Source: Basidiobolus meristosporus CBS 931.73 (taxonomy: Eukaryota > Basidiobolomycota > Basidiobolomycetes > Basidiobolales > Basidiobolaceae). Taken from it: a DNA stretch of 64,000 nucleotides. Every line of letters begins with the position of its first letter. Within the stretch, counting starts at the first letter, position 1. Below, piece after piece: positions 21,801-34,296 of the stretch. A model generated the notes under the pieces. It did not search any database, had not been told where the DNA came from, and saw nothing but the letters and a program-made list of their open reading frames with translations. Location: assembly GCA_002104905.1 (NCBI GenBank), contig MCFE01000267.1, positions 1 to 64,000 of the forward strand. Direction: 5' to 3'. The position numbers and the translations under genes were made by a program.

Positions 21801-22485
21801 ACACCGGATATCCACTCTTCCCTGGAGAAAGTGAAAGAGAGCAATTGAGCTGTATCATGGAGTTGTTGGGGGTACCTCCAACCTACCTGATCGAAAAGAG
21901 CTCCAGAAGAGCCGCATTTTTCGGTAGCCACCTCTCGATAACTGCAAAGCACTCCCCAAGCTTTCGCTAAACTAACCTCATCATTATGTAGACTCGGGCA
22001 GCAACCCACGCCCCGTGATCAACTCGAAGGGGAAGCGGCGGTCCCCGGGAACCAAAAGTGTGAACCAGGTGTTAAAATGTACGGACGAAGCATTTATGGA
22101 CTTCATAGCGAAATGCTTAGAATGGGACCCGGAAAAGCGAATGACCCCGGATGAGGGATTGGGCCATTATTGGATCACGGGTGTTGTTGAAGCACCGAAG
22201 CCCTCTATACCAGCTGCTCCTCCTTCCTCCACTCCTATCTCATTGAGGCGAAAATCGATGGTTGTGAGGAACACCAACGCATCCAACGAATCATCGGAAC
22301 CCTGCTCTTCGTATCGCCACTCACCACTTGCACCGGTCGTCACCGTTGCCACCACCAGAGGGACCTTGGGAGATATGGCAACGTTGTCGAAACCGGCTAG
22401 TGGGAATCTGCTAGGCACCAGTTATCAGAGCAGCATTGACATATTAAGGAAACAAAGCAACGGCGCCCGGCCATCCGACGCTTGA
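18809..22485 (+). CDS. pom1: DYRK-family protein kinase, Pom1-like, 12 exons
   Basis: Hand-built exons: 18809-19124, 19193-19304, 19369-19540, 19596-20021, 20081-20654, 20714-20845, 20912-21135, 21192-21419, 21485-21563, 21625-21675, 21741-21923 and 21992-22485. Total 2991 nt, 996 aa, all phases consistent. Residues 1 to about 540 are Ser/Pro/Thr-rich and disordered, with many SP/TP sites. The DYRK-homology box lies just before the kinase domain ([16 protein letters not shown]). Kinase domain about 596-893: [20 protein letters not shown] (Asp724), activation loop Tyr756-Thr-Tyr758 in [17 protein letters not shown], and DMWSLGC. Pom1 forms cortical gradients that control polarity and division placement in fission yeast; filamentous orthologues act in growth and septation. 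Odd point: the DFG motif reads DLG (744-746). Donor of intron 3 (GTCAGT) is weak. A short Ser-rich tail follows the domain. Confidence 0.92.
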
Positions 22486-22692
22486 TGTCGTAGCTTCTGG
22501 ATCAAGGCACTCATCAAATGCGTGCCACTAAATCACTCATCCACAGCTCATAGCTACTTCTGGTCAAATACGAGTCGGTTGGCATCCCTAATGAGCGATC
22601 CCTCTCCACTCCTTTTACCAGCCACTCCGATTTAATGTATACTAATGGAATCGCACACACATACACTTACACATACACACCCACCCACCCAT

Positions 22693-22723
<31 letters not shown>

Positions 22724-23595
22724 CTGATATCAAAATCTGAACATATCCATTAATATATTCGACTCACTTCCCACCTCATCGAGATGAAGATCCCAGCATG
22801 CTGTGCTGTTTACGGGGCCAAGTCCCATGACCGGTTCTGCAGCGACGTTGATGCTATGATTCATTTGAGCGTTCTGGATCGGGCTCAATTTATCAAAACT
22901 TCTCTCTTGAAGATCACATTGGAGCCGACCAAGATCGCCAGCCCCAGCTATACGAGGTCTCGAGTTCGCCCAAGGCCGAATGCTTCGTCCAGGGACCAGA
23001 CAGTGCATACATCTGCCAGCCACATCAAACGCTGCACCCGTTCTCGTATGTTAAAGCCGTGATAGACGTGGCCTCCTTCGTCAGGGATTTTACTTATGTG
23101 TAGTGTGTGCTGAGCCAGTCCTTATCTTGTCCAATGATCATCGCTCGGCCTATTTATGCGCCACATGGTGCTTCTTTAGGAGATCTGACCATACCTCTGG
23201 AATCAAGTCTGCCGGGGCACGTGACTAGAAATGGTTCACCGATTTGAATGGATTTATTGAGGCGGGGGGAGGGGGCTAGGTGGCATGGAAGTTCTCACTG
23301 AAGGTCGGGATGTTCAGTGGCAACTACATCGACCTGATGCATATGGTTAGGATGTGATTTTCTCCCGGAATGGTGGGTCTCCCCGATTCACATTCAAGGA
23401 TACTACAAAGAATGAGGATTGGGTACGTTTGGGATAGGTAGTCGTGGGAGGGTCCTTGAACCGGTCAATCTGGTGATACACGTTGGGCATGAACGAATTT
23501 TTCATGGCTTCGACAAACGGGTGGGTGGATCTAACTTCTACGGATGGGCGCTCAGACTAGCGAGGTTCCATGTCAAGGGGACTCCGTATTTGGCT
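22486..23595. other. Convergent intergenic region with microsatellite
   Basis: Lies between the 3' ends of the kinase gene and the F-box/LRR gene. It holds a CA/TA microsatellite and two overlapping frames of about 95 codons on opposite strands (22730-23062), neither recognisable. Confidence 0.4.
22653..22724. repeat. CA-rich to TA microsatellite
   Basis: An irregular (CA)n/(CCCA)n tract passes into a (TA)n run of about nine units just downstream of the kinase stop codon. Likely length-polymorphic. Confidence 0.9.
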
Positions 23596-24861
23596 TTATT
23601 TGAGGGACTCCAACACTCGTATGTTAGGGCAGTGGGTGGCCAGCATGGGGATCACGTGGCCGAGTCTCTTGTCCGACGTACCGAAGCTAAGCTCCTTCAA
23701 TTGCGGTCCGGAGTGCTTGGCCAATGCTTCTATGGTCACATGGGTGATCGAGGTTCGTTCAAGGACCACTTTGGTGAGGGAGCACACCTCCACCACCTTT
23801 TCCATTCTCTCGTCGTTGGCACTCGGGCAACCTCGGAGCTCCAGGCACCTTAGATTCTCGAACCGGCTGAGCGCTCCGATGGAGGCGTTGTTCTTCCTCG
23901 TGCCGGGTAGCGGGAAGAGGTAGAAGTTCAACTTCAGGGTGGTCAGGCTCTGCCGGTGAAATTGGAGAAGAGTGTTGATCGTGTTGGAAATGGAGAGTGG
24001 CTCTGGGCACTCCAGTATCAACTCCTTGAAGGAGTTCGACTGTTGGCAAGCTAGCACCTTGGCCAATCCAAGGTCAAATATGGAGATGCAGGTACTGATG
24101 CGTATCCTTTCCAGCTGTCGGCAAGATCTCGAGATGATGGTGGCGTGTTCCATATCGAAGTCGGCAATCTTCAGGTCCAAATAGCTAAGCATGGTGTACT
24201 GGGAGTTCAGGGGAAAGATCCGGTCCAAAGGTATAGTCATTCCAACATGCAGTTTCTCCAACGTCGAGGAGTATTTGTCACAAAATGGAACCCAGAATCG
24301 GTGTAGAAGCTTCTCGATGCATATCTCCGGCAGCATCTTGTTAGGGTAGAAATTCGCGTGGTTGATGCGCTGCAGACCTTTGTGCAGCCAGCGCAAATCC
24401 ACGTCTCTCAGTAGTTCGGGGTAATTCTGCTCTTTGCGTAGTAATGAGCGCGAGAGAACGGGGCAGGGTGATTCGTAGCCGGAGATGGTTTTGGGATTGA
24501 CAAAGTGTGGGTTGGTGATGCAGGAGGTGAGATGGCAGCTTAACTTTCGTACAATTCTGGTCGCACCATTCAGCAGCGGGCTGGGGGTGAGCCGCTGCGA
24601 GATGGTTCTCTTGCGTTTGCTCTGCTTTTGATCAACCGCTTCTATCTGCTCCAGGAGGACTTTCAGCAGCTTCTCAAAACGCAACAACCCCTCGGGGCTT
24701 CTTTCTACGTCGCCGAACGTTCGCCACGGGCTCTCGTACAGATACGCAATTGAACATTCAAACCATCGTCGGTTCACCTGACAACTTTGATACAGCGTGG
24801 AATGATCCTTTCTGAGCCATTTGAAGATGCTGTCCAAGGATGCACTGGGTAAATCAGACAT
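23596..24861 (-). CDS. F-box-like protein with leucine-rich repeats
   Basis: Single exon, 421 aa from the first ATG (24861). The frame extends six codons further up only with a TTG start. The N-terminus MSDLPSASLDSIFKWL followed by SCQVNRRWFECSIAYLY is an F-box-like region with the typical fungal pattern of a helix pair ending before an aromatic stretch. From about residue 205 the protein shows leucine-rich repeat units: MLSYLDLKIADF, RQLERIRISTCISIFDLGLAKVLA, SFKELILECPEP, SLTTLKLNFY, NLRCLELRGCPS, LTKVVLERTSITH, QLKELSFGTSD and NIRVLE. This is the build of SCF substrate receptors of the AMN1/Grr1 kind. The substrate cannot be inferred. The stop comes right after a last LRR strand, so a lost or spliced C-terminal exon is possible. 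Confidence 0.8.
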   Translation of the reverse strand: MSDLPSASLDSIFKWLRKDHSTLYQSCQVNRRWFECSIAYLYESPWRTFGDVERSPEGLLRFEKLLKVLLEQIEAVDQKQSKRKRTISQRLTPSPLLNGATRIVRKLSCHLTSCITNPHFVNPKTISGYESPCPVLSRSLLRKEQNYPELLRDVDLRWLHKGLQRINHANFYPNKMLPEICIEKLLHRFWVPFCDKYSSTLEKLHVGMTIPLDRIFPLNSQYTMLSYLDLKIADFDMEHATIISRSCRQLERIRISTCISIFDLGLAKVLACQQSNSFKELILECPEPLSISNTINTLLQFHRQSLTTLKLNFYLFPLPGTRKNNASIGALSRFENLRCLELRGCPSANDERMEKVVEVCSLTKVVLERTSITHVTIEALAKHSGPQLKELSFGTSDKRLGHVIPMLATHCPNIRVLESLK

Positions 24862-26101
24862 ACAAAGTTCCAGGATCAATGAGGGAATTGTGTACGAATG
24901 GGCAAGAGGCTTGAGAGCAATGTGGTGATCAGACTCGATTGGGGATGCCAGAGTCTTATATGCCCGACCCGCCCATCCACATTAGGGGTGGGTGGATTGG
25001 TGCGAAGATTTCTTGGTTTCTCCCAGGTGTATCCTGACTCTAAACCGCTTCTCAAACAGTGTTTATAGAGGAGTTGCCATTTGAAATTCGCAGCATGTGC
25101 CGGCACTTCGAGTGCGCTGATGCTGGGTAAATCAATGTCTTGGTGCAGTTTAGCTTGGGACCTGTGTTCGTCATGACTGCCGTGTTATTCAGGGATTCAG
25201 GCTTAGAGGCTTACAGGTTTAGCCTGATTGAGACATTGCTCGTCATTTTTGGGTACAATCAACCCATAAACACTAGGGTTGGGCACTCATTGATTAGAGG
25301 AACATGGGTAACACACCCGTTTCACTCGGAATGCCCACCTATGTCCAAAGGGGTAGATCCGAAGAGTCTCAAGCTTAGTGGGAATTCTCAAGATTGCCTT
25401 CGAATGCCCAGCGTCTATTTGCTGCAGGTGGGTCATCGGAATCCTCCATCAAGTTACTGAAAGAAATGAACCCTCGTCATCTGGCGGCCCTACTCGTGAC
25501 ACAGCCCATCTGCGTTGGGCTTCCCTTGCTACTCTGATGAAGCCTTTGTGTGCTGGGCTCTCTACCTTGTTTCTCTTGTGTGCATTGCCTTGTCAGTTTC
25601 TCCTTTTTTGTTCCCCAAAAGTGATTAATTAAATCATGTACTCTGCATGCCATGTCGTTGTTGCTAAACCGGATGACATGATTAGATACCGAGGAGGATG
25701 AAACACACAACAATAAGCTTGCAGCCGTCGCGTGAGGGTCCCTGACAAATTCGCTTGGAACACTTTATTCAACTATGAAGCTAGGTCAAGGGAGCATAAT
25801 GGGCGCTTCAGTGGGTTTGTATCGTCCGATCCGCATCAGTTTACTGTTCAGCTTGGAGGTGTCGGCTGATCATGAAACAAAGCCATGTCACACGGACTCA
25901 TTGAATTCATATAACGTGAATTGGCTCCGATGACGCACCTCTCAGGGGCGAAAGTTGTCAACAGAGGGTTATGCGAATGCTAAGAACTATGTTACCATGC
26001 ACAGAGAATCCCACCCAGCTGCCCCGTGTATAGACAACCCACCCAGCCGGACCATTCCGGAGCCACGCTCATATCAAGGAGGAAGAGTTCCGGGGATTTA
26101 T
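24862..26101. other. Intergenic, no supported gene
   Basis: About 1.2 kb between the promoter side of the F-box/LRR gene and the 3' end of the oxidoreductase gene. Frames of 75-145 codons occur, but the longest (25955-26392, plus) largely overlaps the oxidoreductase exon antisense. Nothing recognisable. Confidence 0.4.
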
Positions 26102-27575
<1,474 letters not shown>

Positions 27576-29399
27576 ATTCGTTCGATGGCCTCTCGTTTCT
27601 CTAGCTGACTTCGGTAGTTTCTGGCCAGCGGTACCCTGCTACAGATTTATAAACATCGACCACCGGATTCGCCGTCTCGGATCTAACTCCCCCCCCCGCA
27701 TTCACGTCATCCAGGGTCAATTGGCGATGATTTTGGCCCCGTGTGAAGACGTCCCATCATCCCTTCACTTGACGGTGATGTGGTACACTTCATTCTTACA
27801 TCCCAACCTTCGCTGATTTGGGTGGAGGGTTTCGATCACTGTGGATGGTCCAGGTTTCATTGGTTGGGAATTACCAGGACTCCAATGGTGGTTTCTGCAT
27901 TGCGATGTTTGTTTGCTAGCTGGCCTCAGATCCTCCAGAATTATGGGGGCTGGGTGCCTAACCCTCGATGCAAGAGGCTGGCTTACTAATGTTGATGTGG
28001 AACGTTCGCCTGGTGCCTCTCTGCTTAACGGCACTTTGTCAGGGGCCGGTTGTGCTTCTCTTGGTACCATGCCATCGGCCTTCCGGCATTGGCCCATCCA
28101 ACCTATGGGCTACATGCCATTTGCAAATCCCTCGTCGATGCATAACGATGCTAGGCATCGTCGGTTCTCCATCAGCAAGCGTCAATATCGACGAGGTAAC
28201 AGTCGAGATGGGGAATTTGTGGCGGAAAGTGTAATATCCTGAAATCGGCAACGGGGGTGCTTCAGTACCCAAATGAGGATATCCATACCTATGACTGGCT
28301 TACTGATACTGAGGGTCCATTCGCACCCTCGAATACAGTACCCAATGCCTCATAACGATAGAGCTCCGGAATCGGCCATTTCCAGTGAGACGATCATCTT
28401 TTCCATGATTACCAAGGATTGTTTCTCCTCACTAATAGTTCTTCTGGGACCGAGAGCTTGAATACCACTGTTCGCCAGAGGGAATATTCCAATAAATTTT
28501 GTGATAACCGGTTCTCCCTACCTGGTTCTCCATGGAGGGATCGGCCGGATGCTGCTGTGGTTACTCACCCTATCAACAGATTACTGTTCTGCATTTGCCT
28601 AGGATCGGATTTTTGTGGTGATTCTCCAGAAATTAGACCAGTATAAATTATATGGTTGAGCCTGTCCTGCCATTCTCAACCTTGGCCATATCGGGGTTCA
28701 TGGCGGGTGGTGGTGGACTAATTAATCGAATCATGCTCCTCCTTGATTTAGGCCTGCTCCGTGAGACAGCCGTGGGGACTGACTTCTCCGTCAAGGCGTT
28801 GGCCCCAACATCATCGTCGGGGGCAGGCCCGAAGGTGGCGCTGGTAGGTGCTGGATCATTACCGGAGAACAAGCTTCTCGAAACCTTGAAATGATGGCGC
28901 CTGTATTGGGTTGTGATGCGGTGAAGTGGAGGAAAGGCGTGCTCGAGGCCCTATGGTTTAGTTGATTGGTGATGAATACGGGCCAGGCCGGCAATATCCC
29001 GAAATCATTTCGAAGACAGGAGTGGGGCGGGGGGTTCCAGTTGCAAGTAATCGGTTTGACACTGAATTTTTCCTATTTCGAAGATACGGCACTTTCATCA
29101 ATCCATGTCACCCAGCACTGATCCCAGATAAGACTCTCCAATTGCTGTAATGTGAAAATACTCAAGGTGACCGGATTTTTCATTCACATCCAAAAGCCCC
29201 GGAAATTTGTACCCAACTTTCTGGGACCTTCTTCCAACCATGTATGTTGTTGGGCTTTTCAATACTCACACTAAAGTCTATCTACTTATGCTTCTGTTCA
29301 ATTCAATACATCCCCATGTGAAAAATCACCATTTCTTCTAAACCCCTTAAAATCCCTGTCAGAAATGATCACATTTGGAATCTTAGCCTTGGCAAATTA
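27576..29399. other. Intergenic, no supported gene
   Basis: About 1.8 kb upstream of the oxidoreductase gene. Many overlapping frames of 60-130 codons occur on both strands, none recognisable. GC content is gene-like until about 29150 and then falls into the AT-rich nest. The first few hundred bases should hold the oxidoreductase promoter. Confidence 0.4.
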
Positions 29400-29620
29400 A
29401 ATCAGCCTCCACAACCATAATGAATATGATCTTACGGAGTGATTGGTGCTTGTATGTTACTAGACATACTGTATATTTATAACATGTTGTTACCTGCATT
29501 GGAGATATACCAGCCATCAGCAAGATTGCTGGCTTTTCTGAGGCCAATGAATGGTATCACTGTGGAATGAGTGAGATCCAGGGGATTCACCACACAATTA
29601 ACACACACAATTATTATCTT
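29400..29620 (+). pseudogene. Tnp2-element relic interrupted by Copia-A (left part)
   Basis: The stretch from about 29490 (GGAGATATACCAGCCATCAG... then GTGAGATCCAGG and CACA-rich sequence) matches by eye 37345-37440 in the Tnp2 relic cluster. The sequence resumes after Copia-A at 34297. It is non-coding through decay. Confidence 0.45.
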
Positions 29621-29625
29621 CATAC

Positions 29626-29958
29626 TGTTATAAGAGTCTTAGAGATATTGGAAGTGATTGGGAGAACAAGTAGATAATGTGTTTTTCACTTAATGATTTA
29701 TTGAATGTAAAAGTAGTATTTATACTTTTACCTGGTCTTGGCATTACAAACACAAAGAATAGGTTAAGGAAGGTCCCAAGAACATGTGTGCAAAGTTTGG
29801 GGCTGTTTGGACAACTTATCTAATTTTCATATTCTGGGTAAATATTCTAAGTAAATCCCAACAAGGAATTTTGGTCAGTATTCTCTAGGATTTGAAGGTG
29901 ATGATCTAAGTGACTAAGTTAGGTGAATATTTAGGTGGAAATACGAATTTTTACAACA
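29626..29958 (-). repeat. Copia-A 3' LTR
   Basis: 333 bp, near-identical to 33942-34291. It lacks about 17 bp in the segment between the GGACAACTT and AAATATTC landmarks and has scattered substitutions. Confidence 0.93.
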
Positions 29959-29969
29959 CTCCCACTCAG

Positions 29970-32900
29970 CTAAATGTTCATACTGACTAGTCCTAATTTT
30001 GACCTAAGATATTCAAACTTGTCTCTAGCTAATGGTTTGGTAAATATGTCTGCAATCATTTCATCTGTAGGACAGTAAACTAAGCTAACTAAGTTATTCT
30101 CTATAGCTTCATGTATGAAATGATGATGTCTAATATCTATGTGCTTGGTTCTAGCATGAAAAGTTGGATTTCTACCTAATTGTATACATCCTTGATTATC
30201 TTGAAATAAAGTTATAGGCGTTTTTTGACATAGGCCTAAATCTGTAAAAAGTTTTCTTAACCACATTGCTTCTTTTGTAGCTTCACAAGCTGTCATATAC
30301 TCTGCCTCTGTGGTGGAAAGTGCTACAGTTGGTTGCTTTCTTGAATCCCATGAAATTGCTCCTTTACAGTAAAGAAAGGAGTATCCTGTGGTGGATCTTC
30401 TGTCTTCAAAATTTTGTCCCCTATCAGCATCAGAGTATCCCACAAGATCCTGTTCTGAATCCTTATAAGTGTATCTTAAGCAGATATCAGCAGTTCCTTT
30501 TAGGTATCTAAAAATCTGCTTAACTGCTGCAATATGATCAGATCCATAGTTCTGATTATGTTGGCTGACAACTCCCACTGAATATGAGATATCTGGACGT
30601 GTTCCAAGCATGATATACATCAGACTGCTGACCATAGATTGATAGGGAAAGTCAGGGCCTTCAGATGGCACCAAGCTCTCTTGATTTGGTTGAGTTTTGA
30701 CCAAGTTAAGGTTTGTCTCCATTGGGGTAGCTGCCGGTTTACAGTCTTCCATTTGGTACTTCTTTAGTATATCTTGAATATACTTGAATTGGCTTAGGGT
30801 GATAGTCTGGGTACTTCTGTCTATGGAGAACTTAATCCTTAAGTAGTAACTGAGTTCTCCTAGATTGGACATCTTGAACTCTTTAGATAGGCTGGATTTA
30901 GTCTCTTCCAATGTTGCAAGGTTATTGGCAGCTATAATAAGATCATCCACATATAGAGCTAATAGAACTGGATTTGCTCCATCTGGCTTATAGTATATAC
31001 TATAGTCAGCATTACTCCTTTTGAAACTCAAAGATTCCAAATAAGAATCTATCTTGCAAATCCAGGCTCTTGGTGATTGTTTGAGACCATATAGTGACTT
31101 TTTCAGCTTGCAGACCAAATGGGGGTTATCTTGGTCAACAAACCCATCAGGCTGGTCCATATACATCATTGTCAAGTTCTCCATTCAAAAATGCAGTTTT
31201 ACATCCATTTGATGAATAAAAAACTTATATTTTGCTGCAATAGCCAATATTAGTCTGATGGAATTAAACTTGGCTACCGGTGCAAAGGTCTCAGTATAGT
31301 CAAGTCCTTTTGTTTGAGAGTATCCTTTGGCTACAAGTCTTGCTTTGTATCTTTCAATTGTACCATCAGCCTTGAATTTTGTCTTGAAGACCCATCTGCA
31401 TCCAATTGATTTTGGTTGATTGGTAATTTGACTAAATCCCAAGTTTGATTTTCCATCAGGGCCTGATATTCCTCAGTCATTGCAGATCTCCAAAACTTTG
31501 TCTGAGGGCTATTTAGGGCCTCTTTTACAGTCTGGGGCTCATCAATATGGACTGAATAGGAATAGGCTAAGTTTGTACTCTCATTGATATAGTAATTTGG
31601 GCTATTTCTTGTCCAATTGGATCTCCGGGCATTTGATACTGGAATGAGCACTTCTGGGATATTCCTGGGCACTGATTCTGGCAGAACCATGGTTGTTGAG
31701 TCCTCTGGAGTGAAAAAATTTTCATTGTTTTGCTCTGATTCAATCCTCACAATTGGTGGACTTGAGATCAAATTTTTGTCATCATCTGATGTCATTTTTT
31801 GTGAAAATTTTGAATTTTCATCAAACAACACATCCCTGGACTTGATCAGCTTCTTAGCTTTGGTATTGTAGAGTCTGTATGCCTTACTCTCATTGCAGTA
31901 GCCCAAAATATGCATTTTACACTTTTTAGCTCAAATTTTGACTGATTTCCGGCTAGTTTTTTGGCATATGCTGTACACCCAAATATTCTTAGATGTTCTG
32001 CACTTGGTCTGTATCCATACCATGCTTTAAATGGAGTAGAATCACAAAGTATTCTGTTATAACTCCTATTTTTAAGGTATACGGCAGTGGCAACTGATTC
32101 CGCCCAAAAATCATAGGATAATTTTTGATCATAGATCATAGATCTTGCCATATCAATTATTGATCTGTTAGCTTGTTCTGCTACTACATTTTGCTGTGGG
32201 GAGTATGGTACAGTAGTCTCTTGCTTTATCCCATGAATTTTGCAGAAGTGAATGAAGAGTTTTGAGGTATATTCTCCACCATTGTCAGAGCATATTTTCT
32301 TGATGTTTTCACCAGTTTCTCTCTCCACCATGGCTTTAAACTCACTGCGCTTAGACAGAGCTTCTTCCTTTCTCTCCATGAAGTAGACCCATGTGTATCT
32401 TGTATAATCATCAATAAAAGTGATTAAATACTTCATCCGCCTAAGGATAAATTTTGCATAGGTCCACACAGATCTGAGTGAAGTAGATCTGATTTTTTCT
32501 TAGTTTTGATTAACCTAGAGCTCTTGAACGGTTGTCTAGCTTGTTTCCTGTATATTCAGGCTTCACAGTGCTCCAAATTAGCTGGGGGATCAATTTTCAC
32601 TCCAGAAATTAGCTGATCTTTGATCATTTTACGCAAATAATCAAAATTGATGTGTCCAAGTCTCCTGTGCCAAAGCATTGGTGTTTCTTCATTTAAGTTA
32701 CTTATATTGGCTTCCAAATATGATGGAATATAAGTCAACTTGTATAGATTCTGATCTTTGATGCCCAAAGCAATATGAGCACCATTTTGATCAGTGATCC
32801 TACATCCAGAATTGTCAAAACTGAAACTGATTCTTCTGCTGTGGCCTTGCTTACAGAGAGTAGGTTCTTGGCTATCTCTGGTACATAGAGTACTTCTTTA

Positions 32901-33910
32901 AGGGTCAGTGTATGGCTTCCTTCACTGCTTCTAAGGTTTACTTGGATAGTTCCTTCTCCCACTGCATTAAGTGTTCTATTGTCACCCATGAAAACCTTCT
33001 TAAATGGAATTTCTTGATATTGGGTAAAAAGTTCTTTTTGGTGTGTAAAGTGTTGAGAAGCTCCAGAGTCAATATACCACATCTGAGAATCCTTGTTTGT
33101 GGTCATATTTAGTGCAGATATGAATAGTCTATCTTCAGTTGTTGCAGCATTTCCATATTCAGGCTTCTTTTGCTGATTATCTTTCTTCTTGAGACACCGG
33201 TCTGATGTGTGTCCTTTCCTTTTGCAGTAGTTACAAAACAGGTTGCTGTTGCCTTTGTAGGGTCTTGGGTACCTCCTTTGTGGGTTATTATTGCTTATTA
33301 AAGCATTTTCTTTTTCCTTCCTATTGGCACTTGATTTTCTTAATTCTTCATCCAGGAGCCTTCCATATACGTATTTTAAGGTCAAATCTTCAGTTCTGGA
33401 CTCTAGGGCTGATACCAGGCCCTGAAACCTGTCTGTGAGGCTATTCAGGATGGAAACTATCACATCCTCATCAGCAGTTGGTACGCCCCCAGATTCCATC
33501 TCATCTACCAGCAGGGTAATTCTGTTAATTAGATTTTTCATTTCTACTCCTGACAGCATCTTTGTAGTTAAGAATTTTCATCTCAGATACATTTTCTTAG
33601 CAGCTGAACATGACTGGTAGGTGTCTTCTAATGCTTTCCAGGCATTCTTTGCTGTTTTTGCTCTTGAGCATTGAATTAGCAATTTGTCCTTGACATTAAG
33701 GCAAATGGAGTTAAAGGCACTTTGTTCTTTCTTCTGGTACTTTAAGACTTCCTCTCCCACGTTTTTAGGAGGGCATTCTTCTCCCATGACAATATCCCAA
33801 AGGCCTCTTTCTTGTAACAACATCTTCATCTTCACCTTCCACACTTGGTAGTTAGATCCATCCAACTTTTCAGCAGAGGGAAAAGTTCCAGTAATAGCAG
33901 TAGTAGACAT
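29970..33910 (-). pseudogene. Copia-A gag-pol polyprotein, broken
   Basis: Read on the minus strand from ATG 33910: gag (SSAMSTT.. region, UBN2-like), zinc knuckle CNYCKRKGHTSDRC, protease WYIDSGASQHFT, integrase (WHRRLGH; DDYTRYTWVYF; DNGGEYTS; PYSPQQN), RT ([24 protein letters not shown]) and RNase H (ALSTTEAEYMT; TKHIDIRHHF). Disruptions seen: TGA stop at about 33577, frameshift near 32822, TGA stop at about 32553, and frameshifts near 32440, 31915, 31400 and 31190. The RT to RNase H portion (29970-31184) is one open frame of about 404 codons. Not expected to give a working polyprotein. Confidence 0.92.
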
Positions 33911-33941
33911 TGCAGAGAGTGACAGCTTGGGGCTCATAACC

Positions 33942-34291
33942 TGTGGTAAGAGTCTTAGAGATATTGGAAGCAAACGGGAGAACAAGTAGATAATGTGTTT
34001 TTCACTTAATGATTTATTGAATGTAAAAGTAGTATTTATACTTTTACCTGGTCTTGGCATTATAAACACGTAGAATAGGTTAAGGAAGGTCCCAAGAACA
34101 TGTGTGCAAAGTTTGGGGCTGTTTGGACAACTTTGAGAATTTTCATGTTTTGGGTACCTGGTATTTTGGTGAAAATATTCCAAGTAAATCCCAACAAGGA
34201 ATTTTGGTCAGCATTCTCTAGGATTTGAAGGTGATGATCTAAGTGACTAAGTTAGGTGAATATTTAGGGGGAAATACAAATTTTTACAACA
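33942..34291 (-). repeat. Copia-A 5' LTR
   Basis: 350 bp, starts on the minus strand with TGTTGTAAAAATTTG and ends CTCTTACCACA, followed by the primer-site-like GGTTATGAGCC. Contains a TATAAATAC-type box (minus strand) that is the likely promoter. Confidence 0.93.
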
Positions 34292-34296
34292 CATAC

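Larger units (their letters stand above)
29626..34291 (-). mobile_element. Copia-type LTR retrotransposon (Copia-A), defective
   Basis: 4666 bp with two LTRs: 29626-29958 (3' LTR, 333 bp) and 33942-34291 (5' LTR, 350 bp), both TGTTGTAAAA...ACA on the minus strand. A perfect 5-bp target duplication CATAC lies at 29621-29625 and 34292-34296. Next to the 5' LTR is a primer-site-like GGTTATGAGCCCC (minus strand, 33929-33941), and next to the 3' LTR a purine stretch GAGTGGGAG. Domain order gag, protease, integrase, RT, RNase H is Copia. The intact duplication says a single, fairly recent insertion; the reading frame is broken, so it is not autonomous now. Confidence 0.95.
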
